This document shows, piece by piece, positions 1 through 8,101 of a DNA stretch of 64,000 nt; the first letter of the stretch is position 1, and each line of letters opens with the position of its first letter. The notes below the pieces were generated by a model. That model was not told where the DNA came from. It ran no database searches and was given only the letters and a program-made list of their open reading frames with translations. Origin of the DNA: PALSA-505 sp963699015 (GTDB lineage Bacteria; Actinomycetota; Actinomycetes; Streptosporangiales; Streptosporangiaceae). The translations under genes were made by a program, and so were the position numbers. The stretch spans positions 930,001-994,000 of the forward strand of contig CAVOSX010000008.1 in the NCBI GenBank assembly GCA_963699015.1. Reading direction: 5' to 3'.

Positions 1-69
1 CCAGGCGACGACGACGAACCAGCGGTACCGGATGGACGCGCGTCCGAGCACGGCGAACAGCGAACTCAT
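1..69 (-). CDS. MMPL/RND-family transporter, N-terminal fragment
   Basis: Only the first 23 codons are in the window; the gene runs off the left edge. The ATG is preceded on the minus strand by a GGAGAG Shine-Dalgarno. The visible N-terminus has a basic stretch (GRASIRYRW) followed by the start of a hydrophobic segment (FVVVAW), which is how actinobacterial MMPL lipid/drug exporters usually begin. The assignment rests on that short stretch alone, so it is tentative. It would be a multi-pass inner-membrane protein. Confidence 0.45.
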   Translation of the reverse strand, partial: MSSLFAVLGRASIRYRWFVVVAW

Positions 70-245
70 CAATCCAGCTCTCCGGGGTGACGGACATCTC
101 CGCGGGGGACTGACATGAGCGTCAGCCGTGGTGCTAGAGCAGTCAACCACACCCGCGCGGGGCCGCCGCCAGGAAGCGGATAATCAGCACGAAAACTCCC
201 AAGCCGACAGGTATCGCAGTCGGTGTCCGGCCGCCGTGGACGCGG

Positions 246-1574
246 TCAGCGCCCGCCGGCCGCGGCGACCGGCTTCCCGGCGGTGCGCTTGCCGTTCGCG
301 CTGCGCTTGCCGTCCGCGCTGCGCCCGGCGTCCGCGGCGACCTTGCTGTCCGCGGGATGCCCGGCGTCCGCGGCGACCTTGCCGTCCGCCGGGAGGCCAG
401 CGTCTGCGGCGACCTTGCCGTCCGCCGGGAGCCCGCTGTCCGCGGCGACCTTGCCGCCTGCGGGATGCCCGGCGTCCGCGGTAAGCCCGGCGTCCGCGGC
501 TAGCCCGGCGTCCGCGGCGACCCCGGCGTCCGCGGCGAGCCTGCCGACTGCGCGCCCGCCGAGCTGGCGCAGTTCCCGCAGCGACGCGAGCGCGAACGGG
601 AGCGGGAGCCACAGGCTGAGGATCCGGTAGACGAAGATCCCGGAGATGGCGATCGGCAGCGGCGCGCCGCTGACCCACAGCGTGACCGGCAGCACGAGGG
701 CGAGGATGCCCGCGCCGGCCAGCGGCGCAGCCCGGCGCGTGAAGATCATCCCGGTGGCGACGCCCACGATGAAGCCGGCCACGCTCATCCTCAGGTCGAA
801 GGCGGCCAGGGCACACCAGGCGGCGAAGAAGTCAGCCGCCCAGAACAGCGCCATCCCCGGTACGGCACCGGCGTGCCGTCGGCCCGGATCCAGGAACAGC
901 CTGCGCACCAGGTGAATCGAGTCGAGGAAGATCCCGAGCTTGCCGACCGCGCCGGCCTTGTCGCGCAGCCGTCCCCGGTAGCGCTCGGCCAGCCAGAAGG
1001 CCAGCAGGAAGCCCGGCACCGGGATGACCGCCCACGGCAGGGTGAAGTTCAGCGGCGGGACGCTGCGCCCGGCGACCAGCAAGACAATGGCCGCGATACA
1101 GGCGGCCAGGCTGATCACCCCCTGCTCCAGGCCGGTCAGGCCCCACACCCGTACCGAGGCTTCCCTCTTCTGGCACCCGGCCGACGTCAGCGCGTGCGCG
1201 TCCAGGCCGGCGCCGCCGTGGGAAAGGAATCCGCCGAAGCCGGCCGTAACGACCACGCGCATCTGGCGCGCGGTCAGCAGCGGGCCGTGGTCCAGGTTGA
1301 ATATCCCGTCGTAGGCGAAGCAGTACCCGCAGAACGACACCACCAGGCTGCCCGCCAGGCCGAGCAGCCACGGCCAGTGCTCCAGCAGGCCGCCCAGGAC
1401 ATGCTGGACGGCGGCGAAGCCGGCCACGTAGGACAGGCCGACCCCCGCGGCCAGCTCGAGTACGGCCGACAGGCCGATCAGGAAGCCGATCTCTCTGCGC
1501 CGCAGGTCAAGCAGGTGGCCCGAACGCCAGAGCTCGCCAAACCGCATGCTTCCCATCCATCTGCAGTCAGTCAC
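246..1574 (-). CDS. LPG synthase-type (UPF0104) integral membrane protein with repetitive tail
   Basis: Protein of up to 442 residues. Residues ~20-340 hold about eight hydrophobic segments in the arrangement of the lysylphosphatidylglycerol-synthase transmembrane family (PF03706): N-terminal membrane block, a loop with RYRGRLRDK, and a final helix pair with YRILSLWLPLPF. There is no aminoacyl-transferase domain, so it is a flippase/transport-type member of unknown substrate. From residue ~347 the protein becomes a degenerate Ala/Asp/Gly/Lys repeat (AADAGL and AADAGLPADGKV units), probably a disordered cytoplasmic tail. The listed start is GTG at 1574; ATG codons at 1556 and 1547 are alternatives. 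Family moderately sure, function unknown. Confidence 0.7.
   Translation of the reverse strand: MTDCRWMGSMRFGELWRSGHLLDLRRREIGFLIGLSAVLELAAGVGLSYVAGFAAVQHVLGGLLEHWPWLLGLAGSLVVSFCGYCFAYDGIFNLDHGPLLTARQMRVVVTAGFGGFLSHGGAGLDAHALTSAGCQKREASVRVWGLTGLEQGVISLAACIAAIVLLVAGRSVPPLNFTLPWAVIPVPGFLLAFWLAERYRGRLRDKAGAVGKLGIFLDSIHLVRRLFLDPGRRHAGAVPGMALFWAADFFAAWCALAAFDLRMSVAGFIVGVATGMIFTRRAAPLAGAGILALVLPVTLWVSGAPLPIAISGIFVYRILSLWLPLPFALASLRELRQLGGRAVGRLAADAGVAADAGLAADAGLTADAGHPAGGKVAADSGLPADGKVAADAGLPADGKVAADAGHPADSKVAADAGRSADGKRSANGKRTAGKPVAAAGGR
285..536 (-). repeat. In-frame degenerate 18/36-bp tandem repeats
   Basis: The 3' part of the membrane-protein gene consists of 18-bp units encoding AADAG(V/L/H) and 36-bp units encoding AADAGLPADGKV, about 11 six-residue modules in all. 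Units stay in frame and differ mainly at synonymous or conservative positions, which points to expansion by slippage under coding constraint. Confidence 0.8.
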
Positions 1575-1669
1575 CCGACGCCGGCGCTGCCGTGCCTGAA
1601 GACCCAGCGCTACCCGCTCCGCCGCCCGGCAAACGGCGGGCCGCGCGGCCGGCGTCGCGGTTAGCTGAA

Positions 1670-1696
1670 CGTCTGGACAGGCTACCCGACCAGACG
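1670..1696 (-). terminator. Hairpin downstream of the dehydrogenase gene
   Basis: CGTCTGG (1670-1676) and CCAGACG (1690-1696) form a perfect 7-bp stem with a 13-nt loop, 47 bp past the stop of the minus-strand dehydrogenase. There is no T tract, as is usual for high-GC actinomycete terminators. Confidence 0.4.
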
Positions 1697-1742
1697 GGCC
1701 GGCCGGGGACAGGCGCCCGGATCGCGGGCGACCCGCTGTCGC

Positions 1743-2792
1743 TCAGCGCCAGGGCTCGACGACCGGCTTGATGGTTCCCTCCAGGGTCGCCGAGCGCAGC
1801 GCCTGTTCAGCCTGCGCCAGCGGGAAATGGCCGGTGACCAGCGCATCGAGACTCACCGCGCCGGAGGCGGCAAGCGCGATCGCCGCAGGCCAGGTGTTGG
1901 CGTACCGGAATGTCCCGGTCACCGTGATCTCCCGCCGCTGCATGAACGCGAACGGCAGGACCAGCTCGTCCTGGCCCATCCCGACCAGCACGGCCCGCCC
2001 GGCCGGGCCCAGGGCCCGGATCCCGGCCGCGATCGCGGCCGGCGCACCGGAGCAGTCGATGAACGCGTCGAAGTCACGGCAGGCGCCCGGCATGTCCGAG
2101 GCGGGCAGCGCGGCCGTGGCTCCGTTCCGCTTGGCGGCCGGGAGGCGGTGGGCCGCGATGTCGCTGACCACGATCGTGGTCGCGCCGCGAGCCCGGGCCA
2201 GCTGAGCCGTCACCAGGCCGATCGGCCCGGCTCCGGCGATGAGTACCGAGCTGCCCGGGGTGAGGTCCGCCTTGCCGGTGGCCCAGATCCCGACCGACAG
2301 CGGTTCGAGCAGCGCGGCGGCGTCGTCACTGACCTGGTCCGGCAGGTCGAAGGCCAGGTCGGCGCGGGCCAGCACGTATTCGCTGAACGCGCCGTCGACC
2401 GGCGGGGTGGCGAAGAACCGCATGTCCGGGCACAGGTTGTACCGGCCCGACCGGCACTGCGGGCAGCGCCCGCAGCCGGCTCCGGGCTCGATCGCGACCC
2501 GGCGGCCCAGCCGGCCGGGGTCGGCGCCCGGGCCGGCCGCGACAATGCGGCCTGACACCTCGTGCCCGAGCACCAGCGGATCGTGCAGCACGAAGTCACC
2601 GATCCGCCCGTGCTGGAAGTAGTGCACGTCCGAGCCGCAGACCCCCACGCTGCGCACCGCGACGAGCACGTGCCCGGGGGCGGCCTCGGGCACCGGCCTT
2701 TCCTGCAACTCCAGCCGGCCGGGACGGTTGAGCACCGCGACCCGCATCCGGGCGGGAACCTCGTCCCGGCCGGCCGCGGCCGGGACGGTCAC
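1743..2792 (-). CDS. Zinc-dependent alcohol dehydrogenase (sorbitol/idonate dehydrogenase-like)
   Basis: Medium-chain dehydrogenase/reductase of 349 residues. Catalytic-zinc ligands are visible as Cys52 in GVCGSDVH and His77-Glu78 in LGHEVSG. A structural-zinc set is seen at Cys107, 110, 113 and 121. A Rossmann motif (AGAGPIG) near residue 185 binds NAD(P). The polyol-dehydrogenase-like N-terminus (CGSDVHYF) suggests a secondary alcohol or polyol substrate, but the exact substrate cannot be read. The GTG start overlaps the stop of the upstream HxlR regulator gene (GTGA), so the two are translationally coupled. An internal ATG at 2747 would match many homologues' N-termini. Confidence 0.85.
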   Translation of the reverse strand: MTVPAAAGRDEVPARMRVAVLNRPGRLELQERPVPEAAPGHVLVAVRSVGVCGSDVHYFQHGRIGDFVLHDPLVLGHEVSGRIVAAGPGADPGRLGRRVAIEPGAGCGRCPQCRSGRYNLCPDMRFFATPPVDGAFSEYVLARADLAFDLPDQVSDDAAALLEPLSVGIWATGKADLTPGSSVLIAGAGPIGLVTAQLARARGATTIVVSDIAAHRLPAAKRNGATAALPASDMPGACRDFDAFIDCSGAPAAIAAGIRALGPAGRAVLVGMGQDELVLPFAFMQRREITVTGTFRYANTWPAAIALAASGAVSLDALVTGHFPLAQAEQALRSATLEGTIKPVVEPWR

Positions 2793-3193
2793 GAGCGCGC
2801 CGCCTGGTCGTAGGCGGTCCGGGCGGTATGTATCTCGGTGATGTGGCTCTCGGACCAGTCCTTGATCGCCCGCACCACCGGCAGCAGGGTGCGGCCGAGC
2901 GAGGTGAGCTCGTAGTCAACCCGGACCGGGACCGACGCGGTGATCGTGCGGGTGATCAGGCCGTCGCGCTCGAGCGTGCGCAGTGTCTGGGTGAGCATCT
3001 TCTGGCTCACCCCCGCGATCATGCGGGACAGTTCGCTGTAGCGCCGCGGCTCGCCGGAGAGCGCGGTCAGGACCAGGGTCACCCACTTGTCGCTGAGCGC
3101 GTCGAGCACCTGGCGGGAGGGGCACTCGGCGACGTAAGCGCTATAGGCGGCGCGGTCGCGGTCGCGCCGCTGGGCCGCAGTCAGCGTCGGCAT
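2789..3193 (-). CDS. HxlR (DUF24) family redox-type transcriptional regulator
   Basis: Winged helix-turn-helix regulator of 134 residues. The chosen ATG follows a GGGGGAA Shine-Dalgarno. HxlR hallmarks are CPSRQVLDALSDKWVTLVL, the recognition helix region SQKMLTQTLRTLERDGLI and the wing before YELTSLG. A lone Cys24 sits just before helix 1, the place of the sensing cysteine in YodB and Corynebacterium QorR, which respond to quinones or thiol stress. It is divergent from a quinone-oxidoreductase-type gene, the same arrangement as qorR-qor2, with a long inverted repeat between them. I infer autoregulation and control of the divergent gene through Cys24 oxidation. Confidence 0.85.
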   Translation of the reverse strand: MPTLTAAQRRDRDRAAYSAYVAECPSRQVLDALSDKWVTLVLTALSGEPRRYSELSRMIAGVSQKMLTQTLRTLERDGLITRTITASVPVRVDYELTSLGRTLLPVVRAIKDWSESHITEIHTARTAYDQAARS

Positions 3194-3209
3194 GGCATTC
3201 CCCCAGGGA

Positions 3210-3270
3210 TGATACGCACTTCTGGGTACCTTCTTCCCGTAGGAGAGTAGCACGCCTACCGTGCGTATCA
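3210..3270. promoter_or_regulatory. Inverted repeat, candidate HxlR operator
   Basis: TGATACGCAC at 3210-3219 and its exact reverse complement GTGCGTATCA at 3261-3270 flank the divergent start region, with GGTACC between them (3225-3230). The arms are ~51 bp apart (about five helical turns), suitable for two dimers bound on one face of the DNA. The position between an HxlR gene and its probable target supports an operator role. Confidence 0.55.
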
Positions 3271-3309
3271 GTGGCACGCGTCCGGCGTGCCCCTGCCGGG
3301 GAGGTACCC

Positions 3310-4253
3310 GTGCGAGCAGTGATCGTCCGCCGCTTCGGCGGCCCCGAGGCGCTGGAGGTAGCCGATGTCCCGGTGCCGCATCCCGGGGCGGGCCAGGTGC
3401 GGATCACGGTGCAGGCGGCCGCGGTGAACCCGGTGGACCTCGCGACACGGGCCGGCGTACTCGCCCGGCACGGCCTGATGGCCGCGGCAGGCCCGGTCGG
3501 CATCGGGTGGGATCTGGCCGGCGTCATCGACGCGGTAGGCCCAGGCGTGCACCGGCTGCGGGCCGGCCAGCCGGTGATCGGACTGCGTGACCTGCTGTCC
3601 GCGGCGGTCGGCGCACAGGCCGATCAGGTCGTGCTGGACAGCGACGCGGTCGCGCCGGCCCCGCGCGGGCTGCCGGCCGCCGAGGCGGCCACGCTTCCGC
3701 TGAACGCCCTGACCGCGGCGCAGGCACTGGACCTGCTCGCGCTGCGGCCCGGCCAGTGGCTGCTGGTCACCGGGGCGGCAGGCGCACTCGGCGGCTATGC
3801 GGTCGAGCTCGCCAGGCTGCGCGGGCTGCGGACCGTCGGGGTCGCCGCCGAGCGCGACGAGGAGCTGGTCCGCGGGCTCGGCGCCGACGAGTTCGTCGCG
3901 CGCACCGGCAGCCTCGGCAGCGCGGTCCGCCGGGTGCTCCCGCAAGGTGCGCACGGCGCGCTCGACGCTGCGCTGGCCGGCGTGCCGGCCCTCGACGCGG
4001 TCCGCAACGGCGGCTCGTTCGTCGCCGTGGCGGCCGGTGCCGCGCCCCCGCCGCTGCGCGGCACCCGGGTCAGCAACGTCTGGATCCGGGCCGACGGGGC
4101 GCAGCTGGCCCAGCTCGCCGCGCTCGCCGAGGCCGGCTCACGCCGCGGGTGGCGGAAGTCCGGCCGCTCGGCCAGGTGGCCGACGCCCACCGGCAGCTGG
4201 CCGCGGGCGGCCTGCGCGGCCGTATCGTGCTGCGGCCTGACGAGGATCGCTAG
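3310..4253 (+). CDS. NADP-dependent quinone oxidoreductase-like protein, frameshifted near the end
   Basis: Zinc-free medium-chain oxidoreductase (QOR type): GroES-like N-terminus (VNPVDLATRAG), then nucleotide-binding VTGAAGALGGYAVELARL. The GTG at 3310 is preferred because GGGGAGG lies just upstream; a GTG at 3271 falls inside the operator. The reading frame is interrupted near 4132-4137. Upstream it ends ...LAALAEAG. The expected C-terminus (RLTPRVAEVRPLGQVADAH, then a stop at 4251-4253) is in the -1 frame. The -1-frame stop meets the convergent cupin gene exactly, while the uninterrupted frame would run 60 bp into it. This is either a one-base sequence error or a recent lesion. Likely controlled by the divergent HxlR regulator. 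Confidence 0.8.
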
Positions 4254-4723
4254 CCGAGCGCGAAGCGCCGGCGCAGCTCGGCGATCCACGAGCTCTGCGG
4301 GAAGAACGTGATGCCGTGCCGGGAGCAGGCCTCGTCGAACCCGGCCTCGTCATCGTCGTCGAGCTCGGCGATCTCCTCGAACCACCGCTCCGTGCCGCCC
4401 GGCGTGAGCACCTCGATGATGCGTGCCGCCCGGCCCTCGGCCGGGTTCCACATCGCGTGCTGAACGTCGCGGGGCTTGAGTGCCCAGTCGCCCTGGCGCG
4501 CGGTCCTGACCTCCTGGTCGACCAGCACTCCGATCTCGCCGGACAGCACGTAGACCCAGACGTCGTTCAGGTGCACATGGGGCGGGATGAAAGCCTTCGG
4601 CTTGAGGGTTTGCTCGATCGCGGCCAGCACGCCGTTTGTCTGTTCGGAGCGCACTCGCACCGTGACCGCGAAGTCGCCTGGCAGCGGAGCCCCGGGCTCG
4701 GGCACGATGACGGGTTCGGACAT
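4250..4723 (-). CDS. Cupin domain-containing protein
   Basis: A 157-residue single-domain cupin. Motif 1 appears as PPHVHLNDVWVYVLSGEIGV and motif 2 as GDWALKPRDVQHAMWN, giving candidate metal ligands at two His, a Glu-equivalent position and a later His. The C-terminal ~40 residues (acidic DDDDEAGFDEAC, then an aromatic/basic end) lie outside the barrel. No enzymatic function can be assigned; small cupins of this sort act as dioxygenases, isomerases or sugar/ligand binders. It converges on the oxidoreductase gene with abutting stop codons. Confidence 0.75.
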   Translation of the reverse strand: MSEPVIVPEPGAPLPGDFAVTVRVRSEQTNGVLAAIEQTLKPKAFIPPHVHLNDVWVYVLSGEIGVLVDQEVRTARQGDWALKPRDVQHAMWNPAEGRAARIIEVLTPGGTERWFEEIAELDDDDEAGFDEACSRHGITFFPQSSWIAELRRRFALG

Positions 4724-4784
4724 GCACCGATCGAATCCGATACCCCGTCCGTCGCGCAAGTCGGGGTGACCCGCCGTCCCGGGC

Positions 4785-5354
4785 TCAGCCGTGCCGGGAC
4801 CGGAAGGCAGCCGTCTTGACCCGGTTCTGGCACGTCGTGGAGCAGAATTTCCGGGTGCCGTTGCGCGAGGCGTCCACGTACACCCGGTCACAGCGCGGCG
4901 CGGTGCATACCCCGAGCCTGCCGCGATCATCGGTGCCGAGCACGATGGCCAGCCCGGTGGCACAGCCGGCCGCCCATCCGCTGGCCAGCCCGTCCCGCGC
5001 GCCGTGGAAGTGCAGGTGCCATCCTTCCCCGTCGTGCCGGTCCAGCGCGGGACGCGCCCCGGTCGAGGCGAGCAGCGCGTTCACCTGCCGGGCCGCCGCG
5101 TCCACGTCGTCGCGGGCGACCGCCTCGAACACTGCGCGGAACTCGGCCGCCGCGGCCCGCAGCTGGCCGGCTTCGTCGGCCGGCACCTCGCCGTAGCGGG
5201 GACTGACCGAGCGCAGCACGGCGGTGACCGCGGCGGGCAGGTCGTCGTCGCCGGGCGGCGGGTAGGCGCGGCCGCGCGCCTCGCCGGCCGTGAGCGCGTT
5301 GACCAGCCGCACCGCGACCGTCACGATCGTATCCAGGTGACTGCTGAATCTCAC
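4785..5354 (-). CDS. CGNR zinc finger domain protein (ABATE domain)
   Basis: About 189 residues if translation starts at GTG 5354 (MRFSSHLDT..., the usual family N-terminus); a TTG at 5396 is an alternative. The N-terminal ~120 residues form the alpha-helical ABATE (putative stress-induced) domain. The C-terminus is a zinc finger: Cys in GVCTAPRC, then DRVYVDASRNGTRKFCSTTC and QNRVK, where the canonical CGNR has become CQNR. Family members are thought to be transcription regulators and often sit next to stress or resistance genes. Divergent from the methyltransferase gene. Confidence 0.85.
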   Translation of the reverse strand: MRFSSHLDTIVTVAVRLVNALTAGEARGRAYPPPGDDDLPAAVTAVLRSVSPRYGEVPADEAGQLRAAAAEFRAVFEAVARDDVDAAARQVNALLASTGARPALDRHDGEGWHLHFHGARDGLASGWAAGCATGLAIVLGTDDRGRLGVCTAPRCDRVYVDASRNGTRKFCSTTCQNRVKTAAFRSRHG

Positions 5355-5427
5355 TTGACCGGTTACTTCCCTCAGGCCTAACTTGTAACTGCTCAAACGA
5401 TACTAGCCAGTGACAAGGAGATACGGC

Positions 5428-6213
5428 ATGCCGCAGCTCGACCGCGACGCGGCCCGGGAGTGGATCCGCCGCTGGGACCTTCAGCAGGAGGAGAGCCTGC
5501 CGGACCGGGAGGAACGGTTCACCGCGCTGATTGACGCGGTGCAGGAGGGGGCCGGCCGACCCGACCCGCTGGTCATCGACCTGGGCTGCGGCCCTGGCTC
5601 GCTCTCGATCCGGCTGCTGGACCGGATCCCGGCCGCCACCGTCGTGGCCGTGGACGCCGATCCGGTCATGCTCGCACTGGCCAGGGCGGCGTACGGGGAC
5701 CGGGCCGGCCTGCGGTTCGTCTGCGCCGACCTGCGCCACCCCGGCTGGTCCGGCGAGTTGAGCCTGGACCGCCTCGCGGATGCCGCGGTGAGCACCACCG
5801 CGCTGCACTGGCTGGACCCGCAGGCCTTGTCTGCGTTGTACGCCGAGCTGACCGGGGTCCTGCGGCCAGGCGGGCTGCTGCTCAACGGCGACCATCTGCG
5901 CGTTGACGACGCGGCCTCGCCCGTTCTGGCCCGGCTGGACGAGGCGCTGCTGCGACGTGAGGATAAGCGGCGATTCCCGAACGGCCACGCCGAAACCTGG
6001 TCCGGCTGGTGGGACGCGATTGCCGCCGAGCCCGCCATGGCCGGCCCGGTCGCGGAGCGCGAAGCATGGCGCGACCACGCCGATCACCACGGCTGGGCTA
6101 CCCGGCTGCTGGGCACGCACATCGACGCGCTGCACGCGGCCGGGTTCGCCGAGGCAGGGACGCTCTGGCAGCGGGGTGAGAACCGCCTGCTCTGTGCCGT
6201 CCGCGGCGGCTGA
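5428..6213 (+). CDS. Class I SAM-dependent methyltransferase
   Basis: Protein of 261 residues; the ATG at 5428 follows AAGGAG. SAM-binding motif I is VIDLGCGPGSLSIRLL near residue 50, the acidic end of strand 2 is AVDAD, and post-I is VCADLRHPGW. A class-typical LRPGGLLLNGD follows. Substrate unknown; small-molecule targets are most common for this type. It is divergent from the CGNR-finger gene with ~70 bp between starts, so that regulator might control it. Confidence 0.85.
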   Translation: MPQLDRDAAREWIRRWDLQQEESLPDREERFTALIDAVQEGAGRPDPLVIDLGCGPGSLSIRLLDRIPAATVVAVDADPVMLALARAAYGDRAGLRFVCADLRHPGWSGELSLDRLADAAVSTTALHWLDPQALSALYAELTGVLRPGGLLLNGDHLRVDDAASPVLARLDEALLRREDKRRFPNGHAETWSGWWDAIAAEPAMAGPVAEREAWRDHADHHGWATRLLGTHIDALHAAGFAEAGTLWQRGENRLLCAVRGG

Positions 6214-6230
6214 CCCTGCTCTCCGCCGGC

Positions 6231-6791
6231 CTATGATCCGGCGTCGGCGGGCGGGCCGGCGATCGAGGCCAGCCGGTCCCGGATAGCGTCCAGCCCGCCC
6301 GGGGCGGCGGGCCGGCGGAACGGCCTGCTGTACTGCGCGACGGTTTCCGCCGCCTGCGGCTCGTGCAGCAGCTGGATGACCTGCTGCCGGGTCTGGTTCA
6401 GATCCGCGCCGAGCCGCGTCAGCACCTGCACGGCCACGCCCTCGCCCTCGCGGATCAGGCCGAGCAGGATGTGCTCGGTGCCGATGGAGTTGTGGCCGAG
6501 CTGGATGGCCTCGCGCAGCGACAGCTCCAGCACCTTCTTGGCCCGCGGGGTGAACGGGATGTGCCCGGGCACCTGGCGCGAACGGCGGCCGGCGATCTCC
6601 TCGACCTGCTCCCGCGCGGCCTCCAGGCTGACCCCGACCGAGGCCAGCGCCTGCACGGCCACGCTCTCGCCGGCGCCGAGGATGCCCAGCAGGATGTGCT
6701 CGGCGCCGATGTAGTCGTGGCCCAGGCTCCTCGACTCTTCCTGGGCCACCACCACCACCCGGCGGGCCCGGTCGGTAAACCTCTCGAACAT
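6231..6791 (-). CDS. Stand-alone Clp N-terminal domain protein (ClpC-N-like)
   Basis: 186 residues made of two Clp N repeats (FTDRARRVVVVAQEESRSLG ... GAEHILLGILG and FTPRAKKVLELSLREAIQLG ... TEHILLGLI), the same fold as the first ~150 residues of ClpC. No AAA+ ATPase domain follows, only a ~35-residue Pro/Ala-rich tail. Such proteins may act as adaptors or decoys binding substrates or phospho-arginine-like marks, but this is inference. Convergent with the methyltransferase gene and divergent from thiI. Confidence 0.9.
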   Translation of the reverse strand: MFERFTDRARRVVVVAQEESRSLGHDYIGAEHILLGILGAGESVAVQALASVGVSLEAAREQVEEIAGRRSRQVPGHIPFTPRAKKVLELSLREAIQLGHNSIGTEHILLGLIREGEGVAVQVLTRLGADLNQTRQQVIQLLHEPQAAETVAQYSRPFRRPAAPGGLDAIRDRLASIAGPPADAGS

Positions 6792-6847
6792 CGCGCGCTC
6801 CTGCCTGGATGGCGAGGCCGTTCCCTAAAGTTTGGCAGACTGGGGGC

Positions 6848-8101
6848 GTGCCCCTGACCCCCTCCGTCGCCGCCGCCCGGCCCGCCGCACCCCAGCCCGT
6901 GGCCGGCCCCGCGGCGCCCCGGCGCGAACCGTGCGTGTTGCTCAAGCTCGGCGAGATCGTGCTGAAGGGACGCAACCGGCAGCAGTTCGAACGGCTTCTG
7001 CACACGAACATCCGCCGCGCCGTCCGCGATCTGGAGTTTGCCGTCCAGCTCTGGCAGCGGGAGGGCGTGATATTGCTGCGGGTCGAAGGCGCGGCCGACC
7101 CGGAGGCGGCGGCCGACGCGCTGACCGAGCGAATGCGGGACATCCCCGGCATCGTCAGGGTGTGCCGCGTGCTGCGGGTGGCCAAGACCCCCGACGCCGC
7201 CGCCGAGGCGGCGGTGGAGCTGACCGCGGGCCGGCCGGGCTCGTTCGCCGTGCGCGCCCGGCGGCGGGACAAGCGGTTCGGCATGCGGTCGTCCGAGCTG
7301 GCCGCCTACATCGGCACGCGCGTCCAGCAGGCGCACGGCTACCCGGTCAACCTGAGCCACCCGGATACGACGGTGTTCGTCGAGGTGGACCAGCACGAGG
7401 TCTTCGTGTTCACCGAGGGCCTGCCCGGCCAGGGCGGGCTGCCGGTGGGGATGAGCGGCCGCGCGCTCGTGCTCATGTCCGGTGGCATCGACTCGCCGGT
7501 GGCGGCCTACCGGATGATGCGGCGCGGCCTGCGCTGCGACTTCCTGCACTTCTCCGGCATGCCGCTGACCGGCCCGGAGTCGGTCTACAAGGCCTATGCC
7601 CTGGTCCGCGGCCTGGACAGATTCCAGGGCCGGTCCCGGCTGCACGTGATCGCGTTCGGCAAGGCGCAGCAGCGGCTCGCCTCATCCGGGGCGGGCAGGC
7701 TGCAGGTCGTCGCGCAGCGCCGCCTCATGCTGGCCACCGGGGAGGTCCTGGCCCGGCGGCTGCACGCCTCGGCGCTGGTCACCGGGGATTCGCTCGGGCA
7801 GGTGAGCAGCCAGACGCTGACCAACATCACCGCGCTGGACGACGCGACCGGGCTGCCGATCCTGCGCCCGCTGATCGGCTGGGACAAGACCGAGATCATG
7901 GCCGAGGCACGCCGCATCGCGACCCTGTCGATCTCCGAGCTCCCCGATCAGGACTGCTGCACGCTGCTCACCCCGCGCCGGGTGGAGACCCGGGCCAGGA
8001 TCGAGGACCTGCGCCGGATCGAGAGCCGGCTGGACGCCGCCGACCTGGCCGACGAGCTCGCCGCCGCCGCCCAGGAGTACCTGCCGGGCCAGCCGGGCTA
8101 G
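6848..8101 (+). CDS. thiI: tRNA 4-thiouridine synthase ThiI
   Basis: 417 residues. A ferredoxin-like/THUMP domain (residues ~15-170) precedes the PP-loop ATP-pyrophosphatase domain with SGGIDSPVAAYRMM near residue 210. LPDQDCC near 365 carries the conserved cysteine. The C-terminal rhodanese domain of the E. coli enzyme is absent, as in many Gram-positive bacteria, so sulfur must be relayed differently. ThiI adenylates U8 of tRNA and transfers sulfur to give s4U; in some bacteria it also serves thiazole synthesis. The GTG at 6848 has a CAGACT -10-like box 6 nt upstream, suggesting leaderless translation. It overlaps the convergent aroF stop by 4 bp. Confidence 0.9.
   Translation: MPLTPSVAAARPAAPQPVAGPAAPRREPCVLLKLGEIVLKGRNRQQFERLLHTNIRRAVRDLEFAVQLWQREGVILLRVEGAADPEAAADALTERMRDIPGIVRVCRVLRVAKTPDAAAEAAVELTAGRPGSFAVRARRRDKRFGMRSSELAAYIGTRVQQAHGYPVNLSHPDTTVFVEVDQHEVFVFTEGLPGQGGLPVGMSGRALVLMSGGIDSPVAAYRMMRRGLRCDFLHFSGMPLTGPESVYKAYALVRGLDRFQGRSRLHVIAFGKAQQRLASSGAGRLQVVAQRRLMLATGEVLARRLHASALVTGDSLGQVSSQTLTNITALDDATGLPILRPLIGWDKTEIMAEARRIATLSISELPDQDCCTLLTPRRVETRARIEDLRRIESRLDAADLADELAAAAQEYLPGQPG

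Noticed and set aside
110..125. CTGAC-n6-GTCAG dyad before the MMPL gene as an operator
   Set aside because: Only 5-bp arms and no regulator gene in view; too weak to call.
128..915. Plus-strand Cys/Arg/Pro-rich frames opposite the membrane protein
   Set aside because: They mirror the repeat array of the real minus-strand gene and show no family motifs.
4927..7284. Very long minus-strand open frame across three genes
   Set aside because: It is antisense to the methyltransferase, in a different frame from the CGNR and Clp-N genes, and rich in Arg/Gly/Pro; typical of spurious frames in high-GC DNA.
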